This document shows, piece after piece, positions 17,424-26,105 of a stretch of DNA of 64,000 nt; position 1 is the stretch's first letter; each line of letters begins with the position of its first letter. Source of the DNA: Streptomyces stelliscabiei (GTDB taxonomy: Bacteria; Actinomycetota; Actinomycetes; Streptomycetales; Streptomycetaceae); contig NZ_JADBGF010000001.1 of the NCBI RefSeq assembly GCF_014873495.1, positions 2,728,001 to 2,792,000 of the forward strand. Reading direction: 5' to 3'. The translations under genes were made by a program, and so were the position numbers. A model generated the notes under the pieces. The model searched no databases and had not been told where the DNA came from. It saw nothing but the letters and a program-made list of their open reading frames with translations.

Positions 17424-18356
17424 GTGAACGAACTGCCGCAGCAGCTGGTCAACGGCCTGCTACTGGGATCCATGTACGGGCTGGTCGCCATCGGCTACAC
17501 GATGGTCTATGGCATCGTCCAGCTCATCAACTTCGCCCACGGTGAGATCTTCATGGTGGGCGGATTCGGCGCCCTCACCATGTACCTGTACGTGCTGCCC
17601 GACGGCACGTCCATGTGGGTGGCGCTGCCCCTCATGCTCATAGGCGGCGTACTCGTCGCCGTACTCGTCGCGGTCGGCGCCGAACGATTCGCCTACCGCC
17701 CCCTGCGCACAGCACCACGCCTCGCGCCCCTCATCACCGCCATCGGCCTCTCCCTCGCCCTCCAGCAGGCGGTATGGGCCTGGTACCCCAACGCCCGGTC
17801 CGCGATCACCTTCCCCCAGATCGAGGGCGGCCCCTTCCAGATCGGCAGCGTCACCATCCAGACCGGTGACATCTTCCTGCTGCTCGCCGCCCCCATCAGC
17901 ATGGCGATCCTCGCCTACTTCGTGATGAAGACCCGCACCGGCCGCGGCATGCAGGCCACCGCGCAGGACCCCGACACCGCCAAGCTCATGGGCATCAACA
18001 CCGACCGCATCATCGTGGTCGCCTTCGCCCTCGGCGCCGCCTTCGCCGCCGTCGGCTCCGTCGCCTACGGCCTCAAGTACGGCGAGGTCCAGTTCCGCAT
18101 GGGCTTCATCCTCGGCCTCAAGGCGTTCACCGCAGCCGTCCTCGGCGGCATCGGCAACATCTACGGCGCCATGCTCGGCGGCCTGGTCCTCGGCGTCGCC
18201 GAAGCCCTCTCCACCGCCTACATCTCCGACATCCCCGGCATGGAGCAGTTCGGCAGCCAGTCCTGGGCCAACGTCTGGGCGTTCGTACTCCTCATCCTCG
18301 TCCTCCTCGTCAGGCCACAGGGCCTGCTCGGCGAGCGCGTGTCGGACAGGGCGTGA
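17424..18356 (+). CDS. livH: branched-chain amino acid ABC transporter permease LivH
   Basis: 310-residue integral membrane permease of the LivH class with about eight helices. The start LVNGLLLGSMYGLVAIGYTMVYGIVQLINFAHGEIFMVG is the family hallmark, and the coupling-loop region GRGMQATAQDPDTAKLMGINTDRII is intact. It forms the translocation pore with LivM. The GTG start has GGAGGA 6 nt upstream. The stop overlaps the next start by 4 bp (GTGA). Confidence 0.95.
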   Translation: MNELPQQLVNGLLLGSMYGLVAIGYTMVYGIVQLINFAHGEIFMVGGFGALTMYLYVLPDGTSMWVALPLMLIGGVLVAVLVAVGAERFAYRPLRTAPRLAPLITAIGLSLALQQAVWAWYPNARSAITFPQIEGGPFQIGSVTIQTGDIFLLLAAPISMAILAYFVMKTRTGRGMQATAQDPDTAKLMGINTDRIIVVAFALGAAFAAVGSVAYGLKYGEVQFRMGFILGLKAFTAAVLGGIGNIYGAMLGGLVLGVAEALSTAYISDIPGMEQFGSQSWANVWAFVLLILVLLVRPQGLLGERVSDRA

Positions 18357-20191
18357 CACCGATGACCACACAGACCACCGCACCCCTGACCACCGGCGAC
18401 ACCACCGCCGCCGGCACCCCGACCCGCCTCGTGGGCATCCCCCCGCACCTCGGCCGCGCCCTCGCCACCGGCGGCGGAGCCCTCGCCATCGTCTCCACCT
18501 TCATGGCCTGGACGTGGACCTCCGCCTTCCCCGGCGACCTCACCGTCTACGGCTACCCCGGCGGCCTCCAGGTCCTCGTCCTCATCGGCGGCGCCCTCAC
18601 CACCCTCCTCGGCCTGTCCTCCTACGGCCTCAAGGGCCTGCGCTGGCTGACCCCCGCAGGCGCCGACAGCGCCCTCAAGCTGGCCGCACTCGGCACCTTC
18701 GCCACCGCCTGGTACACGATCATCGCGATCAGCGCCAAGCTCGGCGGCGTCGTCAACCTGGAACCCGGCGGCTGGATCGCGGGCATCGCGACCCTCCTGG
18801 CCCTCCTCGGCGCCCTCTCCCTGCCCTACGCACGACCGGAGACCGAGCCCGGCGACCCCGACGACACCGGCTGGGACCAGTTCCGCCACAAGGCCCGCCA
18901 ACAGCGGACCGTCGTCAAGGGGGCCTTCGCCTCCGGCACCGCCACCCCCGCGCGCCAGCTGCCCGCGTACGCCGAAATCCTGATCATCGTCGCCGCACTC
19001 GCCCTCGGCCTCACCGTCTTCACCTACGGCATCGGCACCGAGTACGACGAACTGTTCATCGGCTTCCTCATCACCGCCGGCTTCGGCTTCGGCGCAGCCG
19101 CCAAGGCCGGCCTCGTGGGCCGGATCTCGGCGCTCACCGCCAAGCACCGCAACGTGACGATGATCGGCGCGTTCGTCGCGGCCGCCGCCTTCCCCTTCAC
19201 CCAGTCCGACGACCAGTACGCGACGATCGGCGTCTACATCCTGATCTTCGCCACCGTCGCCCTCGGCCTCAACATCGTCGTCGGCCTCGCCGGCCTCCTC
19301 GACCTCGGATACGTCGCCTTCCTCGGCGTCGGCGCCTACACCGCGGCCATGGTCTCCGGCTCCCCCTCCTCCCCCTTCGACATCCACCTGCCGTTCTGGG
19401 CCTCCGCCATCCTCGGCGCCGCCGTCGCCATGATCTTCGGCGTCATCATCGGCGCCCCCACCCTGCGCCTGCGCGGCGACTACCTCGCCATCGTGACGCT
19501 CGGCTTCGGTGAGATCTTCCGGATCACCGTCCTCAACATGGACGGCACCTCCGGCCCCGACATCACCAACGGCTCCAACGGCATCTCCTCGATCCCGAAC
19601 CTCAACATCCTCGGGTTCGACTTCGGCCAGGAACACACCTTCCTCGGCTTCACCATCGCCCGCTTCGCCAACTACTTCCTGCTGATGCTCCTCATCACGC
19701 TGGTCGTCGTCGTCGTCTTCCGGCGCAGCAGCGACTCCCGCATCGGCCGCGCCTGGATCGCCATCCGCGAGGACGAGACCGCCGCCCTCGCCATGGGCAT
19801 CAACGGCTTCCGCGTCAAGCTCATCGCCTTCGCCCTCGGCGCCGCCCTCGCCGGCCTCGCCGGCACGGTCCAGGCCCACGTCACCTACACCGTGACACCC
19901 GAGCAGTACCAGTTCGCCGCCGTCGTCCCGCCCAACTCGGCCTTCCTCCTCGCCGCGGTCGTCCTCGGCGGCATGGGCACCATCAGCGGCCCCCTCGTCG
20001 GCGCCGCACTGCTCTACCTCATCCCGTCCAAGCTCCAGTTCCTGGACGACTACCAGCTCTTCGCCTTCGGACTCGCGCTCGTCCTCCTGATGCGCTTCCG
20101 CCCGGAGGGCCTCATCCCCAACCGGCGCCGCCAGCTCGAATTCCACGAAGAGGCCGAAGCGCCCGCAGTGCTCAGCAAGGCAGGGGCCTGA
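18353..20191 (+). CDS. livM: branched-chain amino acid ABC transporter permease LivM (extended)
   Basis: 612-residue permease, about twice the length of classical LivM (about 320 aa). The canonical LivM core starts near residue 262 (IGVYILIFATVALGLNIVVGLAGLLDLGYVAFLGVGAYTAA) and includes the coupling segment GRAWIAIREDETAALAMGINGFRVKLIAF. The first 260 residues add about five hydrophobic helices and a charged loop with no family I can name; long LivM forms are usual in actinomycetes. GTG 18353 overlaps livH by 4 bp; ATG 18362 is an alternative start 3 codons in. It works with LivH, LivG and LivF. Confidence 0.92.
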   Translation: MTPMTTQTTAPLTTGDTTAAGTPTRLVGIPPHLGRALATGGGALAIVSTFMAWTWTSAFPGDLTVYGYPGGLQVLVLIGGALTTLLGLSSYGLKGLRWLTPAGADSALKLAALGTFATAWYTIIAISAKLGGVVNLEPGGWIAGIATLLALLGALSLPYARPETEPGDPDDTGWDQFRHKARQQRTVVKGAFASGTATPARQLPAYAEILIIVAALALGLTVFTYGIGTEYDELFIGFLITAGFGFGAAAKAGLVGRISALTAKHRNVTMIGAFVAAAAFPFTQSDDQYATIGVYILIFATVALGLNIVVGLAGLLDLGYVAFLGVGAYTAAMVSGSPSSPFDIHLPFWASAILGAAVAMIFGVIIGAPTLRLRGDYLAIVTLGFGEIFRITVLNMDGTSGPDITNGSNGISSIPNLNILGFDFGQEHTFLGFTIARFANYFLLMLLITLVVVVVFRRSSDSRIGRAWIAIREDETAALAMGINGFRVKLIAFALGAALAGLAGTVQAHVTYTVTPEQYQFAAVVPPNSAFLLAAVVLGGMGTISGPLVGAALLYLIPSKLQFLDDYQLFAFGLALVLLMRFRPEGLIPNRRRQLEFHEEAEAPAVLSKAGA

Positions 20192-20196
20192 CCACC

Positions 20197-21108
20197 ATGA
20201 CTACCGACACCACCACCAAGGACACCGCCCCCGGCTCCAGCGCCGCCGGCGAGACCGTCCTCGACGCCCGCGGCGTCACCATGCGCTTCGGCGGCCTCAC
20301 CGCCGTACGCAACGTCAACCTGACCGTCAACAGCGGCGAGATCGTCGGACTGATCGGCCCCAACGGCGCTGGCAAGACGACCTTCTTCAACTGCCTCACC
20401 GGCCTCTACATCCCCACCGAGGGCGAAGTCCGCTACAAGGGCCAGGTCCTGCCGCCCAAGTCCTTCAAGGTCACCGCGGCCGGCATCGCCCGCACCTTCC
20501 AGAACATCCGCCTGTTCGCCAACATGACGGTCCTGGAGAACGTCCTCGTAGGACGCCACACCCGCACCAAGGAAGGCCTCTGGTCCGCCCTCCTGCGCGG
20601 CCCCGGCTTCCACAAGGCCGAGAAGGCCTCCCGCGAACGCGCCATGGAACTCCTGGAGTTCGTCGGCCTCGACGCCAAGGCCGAACACCTCGCCCGCAAC
20701 CTCCCCTACGGCGAACAGCGCAAGCTCGAAATCGCGCGCGCCCTCGCCAGCGAGCCCGGCCTGCTCCTCCTCGACGAACCCACCGCGGGCATGAACCCCC
20801 AGGAGACGCGAACCACCGAAGAACTGGTGTTCGCCATCCGCGACAAGGGCATCGCCGTCCTCGTCATCGAGCACGACATGCGGTTCATCTTCAACCTCTG
20901 CGACCGCGTCGCCGTCCTCGTCCAGGGCGAGAAACTCGTCGAAGGCGACAGCGCCACCGTCCAGGGCGACGAACGCGTCGTCGCCGCCTACCTCGGCGAA
21001 CCCTTCGAGGACGCACCCGGCCAGGACGAGGTCGCCGAGGTCGAAGCCGCCGAAGCGAACGCCGAGCCCACCACGGACACCGTGCCCGGCAAGGAGAACG
21101 ACCGATGA
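20197..21108 (+). CDS. livG: branched-chain amino acid ABC transporter ATP-binding protein LivG
   Basis: 303-residue ABC ATPase. Walker A is GPNGAGKTTF (about residues 54-63), with the LivG-type Q-loop region GIARTFQNIRLFANMTVLENVLVG, signature LPYGEQRKLEIARALAS, Walker B LLLLDEPTAGMN and H-loop VIEHDM. An acidic tail of about 35 residues (GQDEVAEVEAAEANAEP) follows the domain and is longer than in most relatives. It powers import with LivF. It starts 5 bp after livM and overlaps livF by 4 bp. Confidence 0.95.
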   Translation: MTTDTTTKDTAPGSSAAGETVLDARGVTMRFGGLTAVRNVNLTVNSGEIVGLIGPNGAGKTTFFNCLTGLYIPTEGEVRYKGQVLPPKSFKVTAAGIARTFQNIRLFANMTVLENVLVGRHTRTKEGLWSALLRGPGFHKAEKASRERAMELLEFVGLDAKAEHLARNLPYGEQRKLEIARALASEPGLLLLDEPTAGMNPQETRTTEELVFAIRDKGIAVLVIEHDMRFIFNLCDRVAVLVQGEKLVEGDSATVQGDERVVAAYLGEPFEDAPGQDEVAEVEAAEANAEPTTDTVPGKENDR

Positions 21109-21821
21109 CCGCACTGCTCGAAGTAGAGGACCTCCGGGTCGCCTACGGCAAGATCGAAGCCGTCAAGGGCATCTCCTTCAAGGTCAACGCCGGCGAGGTC
21201 GTCACCCTCATCGGCACCAACGGCGCCGGCAAGACCACCACCCTGCGCACCCTCTCGGGCCTCCTCAAGCCCGTCGGCGGCCAGATCAAGTTCAACGGCA
21301 AATCGCTCAAGAAGGTCCCCGCGCACGACATCGTCGCGCTCGGACTCGCCCACTCCCCCGAGGGGCGGCACATCTTCCCGCGCATGACCATCGAGGACAA
21401 CCTCCGCCTCGGCGCCTTCCTGCGCAGCGACAAGCCCGGCATCGAGAAGGACATCCAGCGCGCCTACGACCTCTTCCCCATCCTGGGAGAGCGCCGCAAG
21501 CAGGCCGCCGGAACCCTCTCCGGCGGCGAGCAGCAGATGCTGGCCATGGGCCGCGCGCTCATGTCCCAGCCCAAGCTGCTCATGCTCGACGAGCCCTCCA
21601 TGGGCCTCTCGCCGATCATGATGCAGAAGATCATGGCGACCATCGCCGAACTGAAGTCCCAGGGCACCACGATCCTGCTCGTCGAACAGAACGCGCAGGC
21701 CGCGCTCTCCCTCGCCGACGAGGGCCACGTCATGGAGATCGGCAAGGTCGTCCTCTCCGGCACGGGCTCCGACCTGCTGCACGACGAGTCGGTCCGCAAG
21801 GCCTACCTCGGCGAGGACTGA
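21105..21821 (+). CDS. livF: branched-chain amino acid ABC transporter ATP-binding protein LivF
   Basis: 238-residue ABC ATPase of standard LivF length. Walker A is GTNGAGKTTT, followed by the LivF-typical ALGLAHSPEGRHIFPRMTIEDNLRLGA, signature LSGGEQQMLAMGRALM, Walker B LLMLDEPSMGLSP and H-loop LVEQNAQAAL. It is the last gene of the importer operon, coupled to livG by ATGA overlap, and is followed by a strong bidirectional terminator. Confidence 0.95.
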   Translation: MTALLEVEDLRVAYGKIEAVKGISFKVNAGEVVTLIGTNGAGKTTTLRTLSGLLKPVGGQIKFNGKSLKKVPAHDIVALGLAHSPEGRHIFPRMTIEDNLRLGAFLRSDKPGIEKDIQRAYDLFPILGERRKQAAGTLSGGEQQMLAMGRALMSQPKLLMLDEPSMGLSPIMMQKIMATIAELKSQGTTILLVEQNAQAALSLADEGHVMEIGKVVLSGTGSDLLHDESVRKAYLGED

Positions 21822-21836
21822 CCCCGCCCCGGTACG

Positions 21837-21887
21837 ACGACGAGGCCCGCACCCCCTGCGCGTTCCGGGGGGTGCGGGCCTCGTCGT
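21837..21887. terminator. bidirectional terminator between livF and the ANTAR regulator
   Basis: A perfect 20-bp stem (21837-21856 with 21868-21887, arm ACGACGAGGCCCGCACCCCC) with an 11-nt loop lies between the convergent livF and response-regulator genes, 16 and 21 bp from their stops. It can serve both. Confidence 0.85.
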
Positions 21888-21907
21888 AGACATACGTACC
21901 GGGTCGG

Positions 21908-22561
21908 TCAGCCCTTCGCGGCCTTCTTCTCGTCCGCGTCCTGGATCACGGCCTCCGCCACCTGCTGCATCGACATCCGCCGGTCCATCGACGTCTTCTG
22001 GATCCACCGGAACGCCGCCGGTTCCGTCAGCCCGTACTCCGTCTGCAGAATCGACTTCGCCCGGTCCACCAGCTTGCGGGTCTCCAGGCGGAGCGTGAGG
22101 TCGGCGACCTCGTTCTCCAGCTCCTTCAGCTCCGTGAACCGCGACACCGCCATCTCGATCGCCGGCACCACATCACTCTTGCTGAACGGCTTCACCAGAT
22201 ACGCCATCGCGCCCGCGTCCCGGGCACGCTCGACGAGGTCGCGCTGCGAGAACGCGGTCAGCATCAGCACGGGCGCGATACGCTCCTCGGCGATCTTCTC
22301 CGCCGCCGAGATCCCGTCCATCTTCGGCATCTTCACATCGAGGATCACGAGGTCGGGCCGGTGCTCCCGGGCCAGCTCGATGGCCTGCTCCCCGTCACCG
22401 GCCTCCCCCACGACGGAGTAGCCCTCCTCTTCGAGCATCTCCTTGAGATCGAGACGGATCAGGGCCTCGTCCTCGGCGATGACGACACGGGTCGTCAGCG
22501 GAGGCACGTGCGACTTGTCATCGTCGTCGGCAACGGGCTGGGGCGACTCGGGGGCGGTCAC
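21908..22561 (-). CDS. ANTAR-domain response regulator (PdtaR-like)
   Basis: 217-residue response regulator. The receiver domain (about residues 20-140) has the acidic pair EDE, phospho-acceptor Asp in VILDVKMPKMDG, and Thr and Lys in MLTAFSQ and LVKPFSK. The C-terminal ANTAR domain (about 155-210: LRLETRKLVDRAKSILQTEYGLTEPAAFRWIQKTSMDRRMSMQQVAEAVI) binds RNA antitermination hairpins in characterised relatives. It is close to mycobacterial PdtaR, whose kinase is PdtaS; no kinase gene is adjacent. I chose GTG 22561 because AAGGAG sits 5 nt before it; ATG 22597 would add 12 residues but has no good ribosome site. Confidence 0.92.
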   Translation of the reverse strand: MTAPESPQPVADDDDKSHVPPLTTRVVIAEDEALIRLDLKEMLEEEGYSVVGEAGDGEQAIELAREHRPDLVILDVKMPKMDGISAAEKIAEERIAPVLMLTAFSQRDLVERARDAGAMAYLVKPFSKSDVVPAIEMAVSRFTELKELENEVADLTLRLETRKLVDRAKSILQTEYGLTEPAAFRWIQKTSMDRRMSMQQVAEAVIQDADEKKAAKG

Positions 22562-22652
22562 GGGGGCTCCTTGTTCGGGCAGGGGTACTGCTGACATGAG
22601 GGTACCTAGCTGCGATGCAGCACGGTGACCCGGTAGACTCTCCGAAGCGCCG

Positions 22653-22738
22653 GCCGGGTTGGTGGAACGGTATACACGGAGGTCTCAAACACCTCTGCCC
22701 GTGAGGGCTTGCGGGTTCGAGTCCCGCACCCGGTACCA
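22653..22738 (+). tRNA. tRNA-Leu (anticodon CAA)
   Basis: 86-nt class II tRNA with encoded CCA. The acceptor stem GCCGGGT pairs with ACCCGGT (terminal G-U). The anticodon stem GAGGT/ACCTC encloses loop CTCAAAC, giving anticodon CAA, which reads UUG. The long variable arm (CTGCCCGTGAGGGC region) and T arm GCGGGTTCGAGTCCCGC are present. Confidence 0.95.
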
Positions 22739-22742
22739 GCCG

Positions 22743-22781
22743 AAAAGCGGATGTCCACGTTCTCGTGAACATCCGCTTTTT
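22743..22781 (+). terminator. rho-independent terminator after tRNA-Leu
   Basis: AAAAGCGGATGT (22743-22754) pairs perfectly with 22769-22780, with an inner CACG/CGTG extension, and a run of T follows. This is a classical intrinsic terminator 5 bp after the tRNA. Confidence 0.9.
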
Positions 22782-22819
22782 GCTGCACACGGTCGCGACT
22801 GGTGACACAGAGTTGCCGC

Positions 22820-23608
22820 ATGAACTTCCATGGCACTGAGGTGCGACAGAAGGCCCTCACGCTGCTGCGTGGCGGCGCCAAGAACGCGGACGTGGCCCGC
22901 AGGCTCGATGTTCCACTGGGGACAGTCGGCTACTGGAAGCATGTGGACCGGGCTAAGCGAGGCGAATGCCCCGGACGTCACAGCCCACCCTGCCCGCGCT
23001 GCGGCACACGAGAACTCGACGAATCGGCCTACAGCTACCTGCTAGGGCTCTACCTCGGTGACGGTCACATCAGCCACTACTCCGAGCATCGCGTGCCCAA
23101 CCTCATGATCACTTGCGCCGACTCGTGGCCCGGACTTCTCGACGACTGCGAGCGGGCCATGCGTGCCGTGTTTCCCGGCAACTCAGTGTGCCGCGTTCGC
23201 AAGACCGGCTGCCGCAACGTGAAAGTCTACTCGAAGCACCTGTACTGCCTGTTTCCCCAGCACGGCCCCGGAAAGAAGCACGACCGCCTCATCTCCCTCG
23301 AACCCTGGCAGCAAGCCATCGTCGACGCCCACCCATGGGACTTCATCCGCGGCCTCATCCACTCCGACGGATGCCGCATCACCCACTGGACGACCCGCCT
23401 CGTCGCCGGTGAGCGCAAGCGCTACGAGTATCCCCGGTACTTCTTCACCAACAAGTCCGACGACATCCGGAAGCTCTTCACGGACACCCTCGACAAGGTC
23501 GGCGTCGGGTGGACGACTCTCGCTCGCGGCAGCGACCCGTTCAACGTCTCCATCGCCCGCAAAGCCTCCGTCGCCCTCATGGACACCCACGTGGGCCCCA
23601 AGTACTGA
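22820..23608 (+). CDS. HTH plus LAGLIDADG-like protein
   Basis: 262-residue protein. Residues about 7-40 form a helix-turn-helix of the resolvase/Hin type (VRQKALTLLRGGAKNADVARRLDVPLGTVGYWK). Cysteines at 50, 58 and 61 may bind metal. Two LAGLIDADG-like motifs follow: LLGLYLGDGHI (about 74-84) and FIRGLIHSDGCR (about 175-186), each with the acidic residue expected for DNA cleavage. It is stand-alone: no intein or intron surrounds it. It could be a domesticated homing endonuclease used as a regulator, or an active nuclease. It lies 39 bp after the tRNA-Leu terminator. GTG 22802 is an alternative start. Annotation pipelines tend to call such proteins transcriptional regulators. Confidence 0.75.
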   Translation: MNFHGTEVRQKALTLLRGGAKNADVARRLDVPLGTVGYWKHVDRAKRGECPGRHSPPCPRCGTRELDESAYSYLLGLYLGDGHISHYSEHRVPNLMITCADSWPGLLDDCERAMRAVFPGNSVCRVRKTGCRNVKVYSKHLYCLFPQHGPGKKHDRLISLEPWQQAIVDAHPWDFIRGLIHSDGCRITHWTTRLVAGERKRYEYPRYFFTNKSDDIRKLFTDTLDKVGVGWTTLARGSDPFNVSIARKASVALMDTHVGPKY

Positions 23609-23615
23609 CCCGCCC

Positions 23616-25052
23616 CTACCTCGAACCGCCGCCCTCCCCGATGCGATGCACCCGCACCATGTTCGTCGTGCCCGCCACCCCGGGCGGTGAGCCCGCCGTG
23701 ATCACGACCACGTCTCCCTTCCTGCAGCGGCCGTACCTGAGCAGCAGTTCGTCCACCTGGTCGACCATCGCGTCCGTGGAGTCGACGCGTGGCCCCAGGA
23801 ACGTCTCCACGCCCCACGTGAGGCTCAGCTGCGAGCGCGTCGCCGGGTCCGGGGTGAAGGCCAGGAGCGGGATCGGGGAGCGGTAGCGGGAGAGGCGGCG
23901 GGCGGTGTCGCCGGACTGGCTGAAGGCGACGAGGAACCTGGCGTCGAGGAAGTCGCCGAGTTCGGCGGCGGCGCGGGCCATGGCGCCGCCCTGGGTGCGG
24001 GGTTTGTTGTGCTCGGTCAGGGGCGGTAGGCCCTTCGCCGGCAGTTCCGACTCGGCCGCCACGACGATGCGGCTCATCGTGCGGACCGTCTCCGTCGCGT
24101 ACTTGCCGACGCTGGTCTCGCCGGAGAGCATCACCGCGTCGGTGCCGTCGAGGACGGCGTTGGCGACGTCGCTGACCTCGGCGCGGGTGGGCCGGGAGTG
24201 GCGGATCATCGAGTCGAGCATCTGGGTGGCGACGATGACGGGCTTGGCGTTGCGCTGTGCCAGTTTGATCACGCGTTTCTGGATCAGGGGGACCTGTTCC
24301 AGGGGCATTTCGACGCCGAGGTCGCCGCGCGCGACCATGATGCCGTCGAAGGCCGCCACGATCTCCTCGATGGCGGCCACCGCCTGTGGTTTCTCGATCT
24401 TGGCGATGACGGGGAGGCGGCGGCCCTCCTCGTCCATGATCTGGTGGACGCGTTCGATGTCCCGGCCGGAGCGTACGAACGACAGGGCGATGATGTCGAA
24501 GCCGGTGCGCAGGGCCCAGCGGAGGTCTTCCTCGTCCTTGTCCGACAGGGCGGGGACGGAGACGGCGACGCCGGGCAGGTTGAGGCCCTTGTGGTCGGAG
24601 ACGATTCCGCCTTCGACGACCCGGGTGTGGACGCGGGGGCCGTCGACCGCGGTGACTTCGAGGGTGACTTTGCCGTCGTCGACGAGGATGTGTTCGCCGG
24701 GGGTGACGTCGGTGGCGAGGCCGGCGTGGGTGGTGCCGCAGCCTTCGCTGTTTCCGGTCGTGCCGTCCTCGACGCTGATGGTGAAGGTGTCGCCGCGTTC
24801 GAGGAGTACGGGGCCTTCGGTGAAGCGGCCGAGGCGGATCTTCGGGCCTTGAAGGTCGGCGAGGGTGCCGACGCTGCGGCCGGTCTCGTCGGCGGCCTTG
24901 CGGACGTGCTGGTAGCGCTCGTCGTGTTCGGCGTGGTCGCCGTGGCTGAGGTTGAAGCGGGCGATGTCCATGCCGGCCTGGACCAGTGCCTTGATCTGGT
25001 CGTACGAGTCGGTGGCGGGCCCGAGGGTGCAGACGATCTTTGCTCGGCGCAT
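23616..25052 (-). CDS. pyk: pyruvate kinase
   Basis: 478-residue glycolytic enzyme converting phosphoenolpyruvate and ADP to pyruvate and ATP. Visible features: N-terminal RRAKIVCTLGPATDS, GMDIARFNLSHG, DLQGPKIRLG, the active-site signature VIAKIEKPQAVAAIEEI with the catalytic Lys, VARGDLGVEMPLEQVP, and the C-terminal allosteric-type domain (FSQSGDTARRLSRYR). Length is standard. The ATG has only a weak ribosome site. The stop lies 7 bp from that of the convergent LAGLIDADG gene, with no room for a terminator between them. Confidence 0.97.
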   Translation of the reverse strand: MRRAKIVCTLGPATDSYDQIKALVQAGMDIARFNLSHGDHAEHDERYQHVRKAADETGRSVGTLADLQGPKIRLGRFTEGPVLLERGDTFTISVEDGTTGNSEGCGTTHAGLATDVTPGEHILVDDGKVTLEVTAVDGPRVHTRVVEGGIVSDHKGLNLPGVAVSVPALSDKDEEDLRWALRTGFDIIALSFVRSGRDIERVHQIMDEEGRRLPVIAKIEKPQAVAAIEEIVAAFDGIMVARGDLGVEMPLEQVPLIQKRVIKLAQRNAKPVIVATQMLDSMIRHSRPTRAEVSDVANAVLDGTDAVMLSGETSVGKYATETVRTMSRIVVAAESELPAKGLPPLTEHNKPRTQGGAMARAAAELGDFLDARFLVAFSQSGDTARRLSRYRSPIPLLAFTPDPATRSQLSLTWGVETFLGPRVDSTDAMVDQVDELLLRYGRCRKGDVVVITAGSPPGVAGTTNMVRVHRIGEGGGSR

Positions 25053-25159
25053 GGTGCGAGCCTAGGGCTTACCGGCCGGTAGTGATGTGGTGGGGGGCGA
25101 CTACTCAACGGCCTGTGGATGAAGGGTATTTGACAAGTAGTCACCAGAACCTGAAGGGG

Positions 25160-25181
25160 CCCCGGCCGGGTGGGGCCGGGG
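25160..25181 (-). terminator. short hairpin after the SIMPL gene
   Basis: An 8-bp GC stem (CCCCGGCC with GGCCGGGG) with a 6-nt loop lies 17 bp past the SIMPL gene stop. It is weak evidence on its own, but well placed. Confidence 0.35.
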
Positions 25182-25197
25182 TGTCCCGGGCGTCAGG

Positions 25198-25917
25198 TCA
25201 CAGGCGCGGGGGCAGCATGGTGAAGCGTGCGTTGACCTGTGCGTAGACGTGTTGTCGTTGGGGTTCGAGGTCGAGGGGCGGAGCGTCGGTGTCGTCGGCG
25301 CTCTTGGCGCGGGCGGAGCGCATGAGGCCGCCGGGGGCCGCGGGGCGGAGGGGCTGGGGGGCTTCGGCGCCGATGTCGGCGAGTTCGACGAGGGCGGCGA
25401 GGGTGGTGCCGAGGGCTTCGGCGTATTCGCGGGCGCGTTGGACGGCTTCCTTGACGGCCTGCTGTCTGGCCTGCCTGTGGGCGGGTGAGGCGGGGCGCAG
25501 GGACCACCAGGGGCCGTCGACGCGGGTGAGGTCGAGGTCGGCGAGGCGGGTGGTGAGTTCGCCGAGGGCGGTGAAGTCGGTGAGGTCGGCGGTGATGTGG
25601 ACGCGGCCGTGGTAGGCCTGGATGCGTTCGCCGCGGCCTTTCTCCTTGAGTTCGGGGGTGAGGGAGAAGGCGCCGGTCTCCAGTCGTTCGACGGCTTGGC
25701 CGTAGGTCTTGAGGAGGTCGAGGACGGTGGTGTTGCGGCGGGTGAGGTCGTCGAGGGCGGCGCGCCGGTCCTTGCCGCGGGCGAGGACGGTGACGGTGAT
25801 GCGGGCTATCTCGGGGTCGACTTCGAGGCGGGCTTCGCCGCGGACGGCGATGCGGGGTGCGTCGGGGGTGCCGTAGGGGACGGCTGCGGGTGCGGCTTCC
25901 TCTGCACTGGTGGTCAT
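25198..25917 (-). CDS. SIMPL domain-containing protein
   Basis: 239-residue protein of the SIMPL (DUF541) family. The domain starts near residue 20 (RIAVRGEARLEVDPEIARITVTVLARGKDRRAALDDL) and continues through AYHGRVHITADLTDFTALGELTTRLADLD and the helix QAVKEAVQRAREYAEALG. Unlike many family members it has no signal peptide, so it is probably cytosolic. The family has no firm biochemical function. ATG 25917 was chosen over an upstream in-frame start at 25926. It is divergent from the 5'-nucleotidase gene. Confidence 0.85.
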   Translation of the reverse strand: MTTSAEEAAPAAVPYGTPDAPRIAVRGEARLEVDPEIARITVTVLARGKDRRAALDDLTRRNTTVLDLLKTYGQAVERLETGAFSLTPELKEKGRGERIQAYHGRVHITADLTDFTALGELTTRLADLDLTRVDGPWWSLRPASPAHRQARQQAVKEAVQRAREYAEALGTTLAALVELADIGAEAPQPLRPAAPGGLMRSARAKSADDTDAPPLDLEPQRQHVYAQVNARFTMLPPRL

Positions 25918-26016
25918 ACGCCCCACTCTGTCACCGATGGCCTGGTGGCAGGGGTGTGCAGGTCACCAGATCGCAACCTGTGGGGTCTGTTGCGTGGGGG
26001 GTGGTACGGGTCAGAA

Positions 26017-26073
26017 TCTACGCGCGTCGTCACCTTTGGGTTGTGTTTCGTCGTCCATGGTCTACGCGCGTCG
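26017..26073. promoter_or_regulatory. paired TCTACGCGCGTCG sites before the 5'-nucleotidase gene
   Basis: The 13-mer TCTACGCGCGTCG occurs at 26017-26029 and again at 26061-26073, 44 bp apart (about four helical turns). The second extends to an imperfect palindrome (TCTACGCGCGTCGAGA). Both sit in the 188-bp divergent gap, 33-89 bp upstream of the 5'-nucleotidase start. They are likely operator sites for an unidentified regulator. Confidence 0.5.
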
Positions 26074-26105
26074 AGATCCGCCCGTTCCTCCGAGGAGTAC
26101 CCGAG

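Noticed and set aside
22653..23608. Integrated element at tRNA-Leu
   Set aside because: No integrase, no second copy of the tRNA 3' end seen nearby, and the flanking genes look like core genes.
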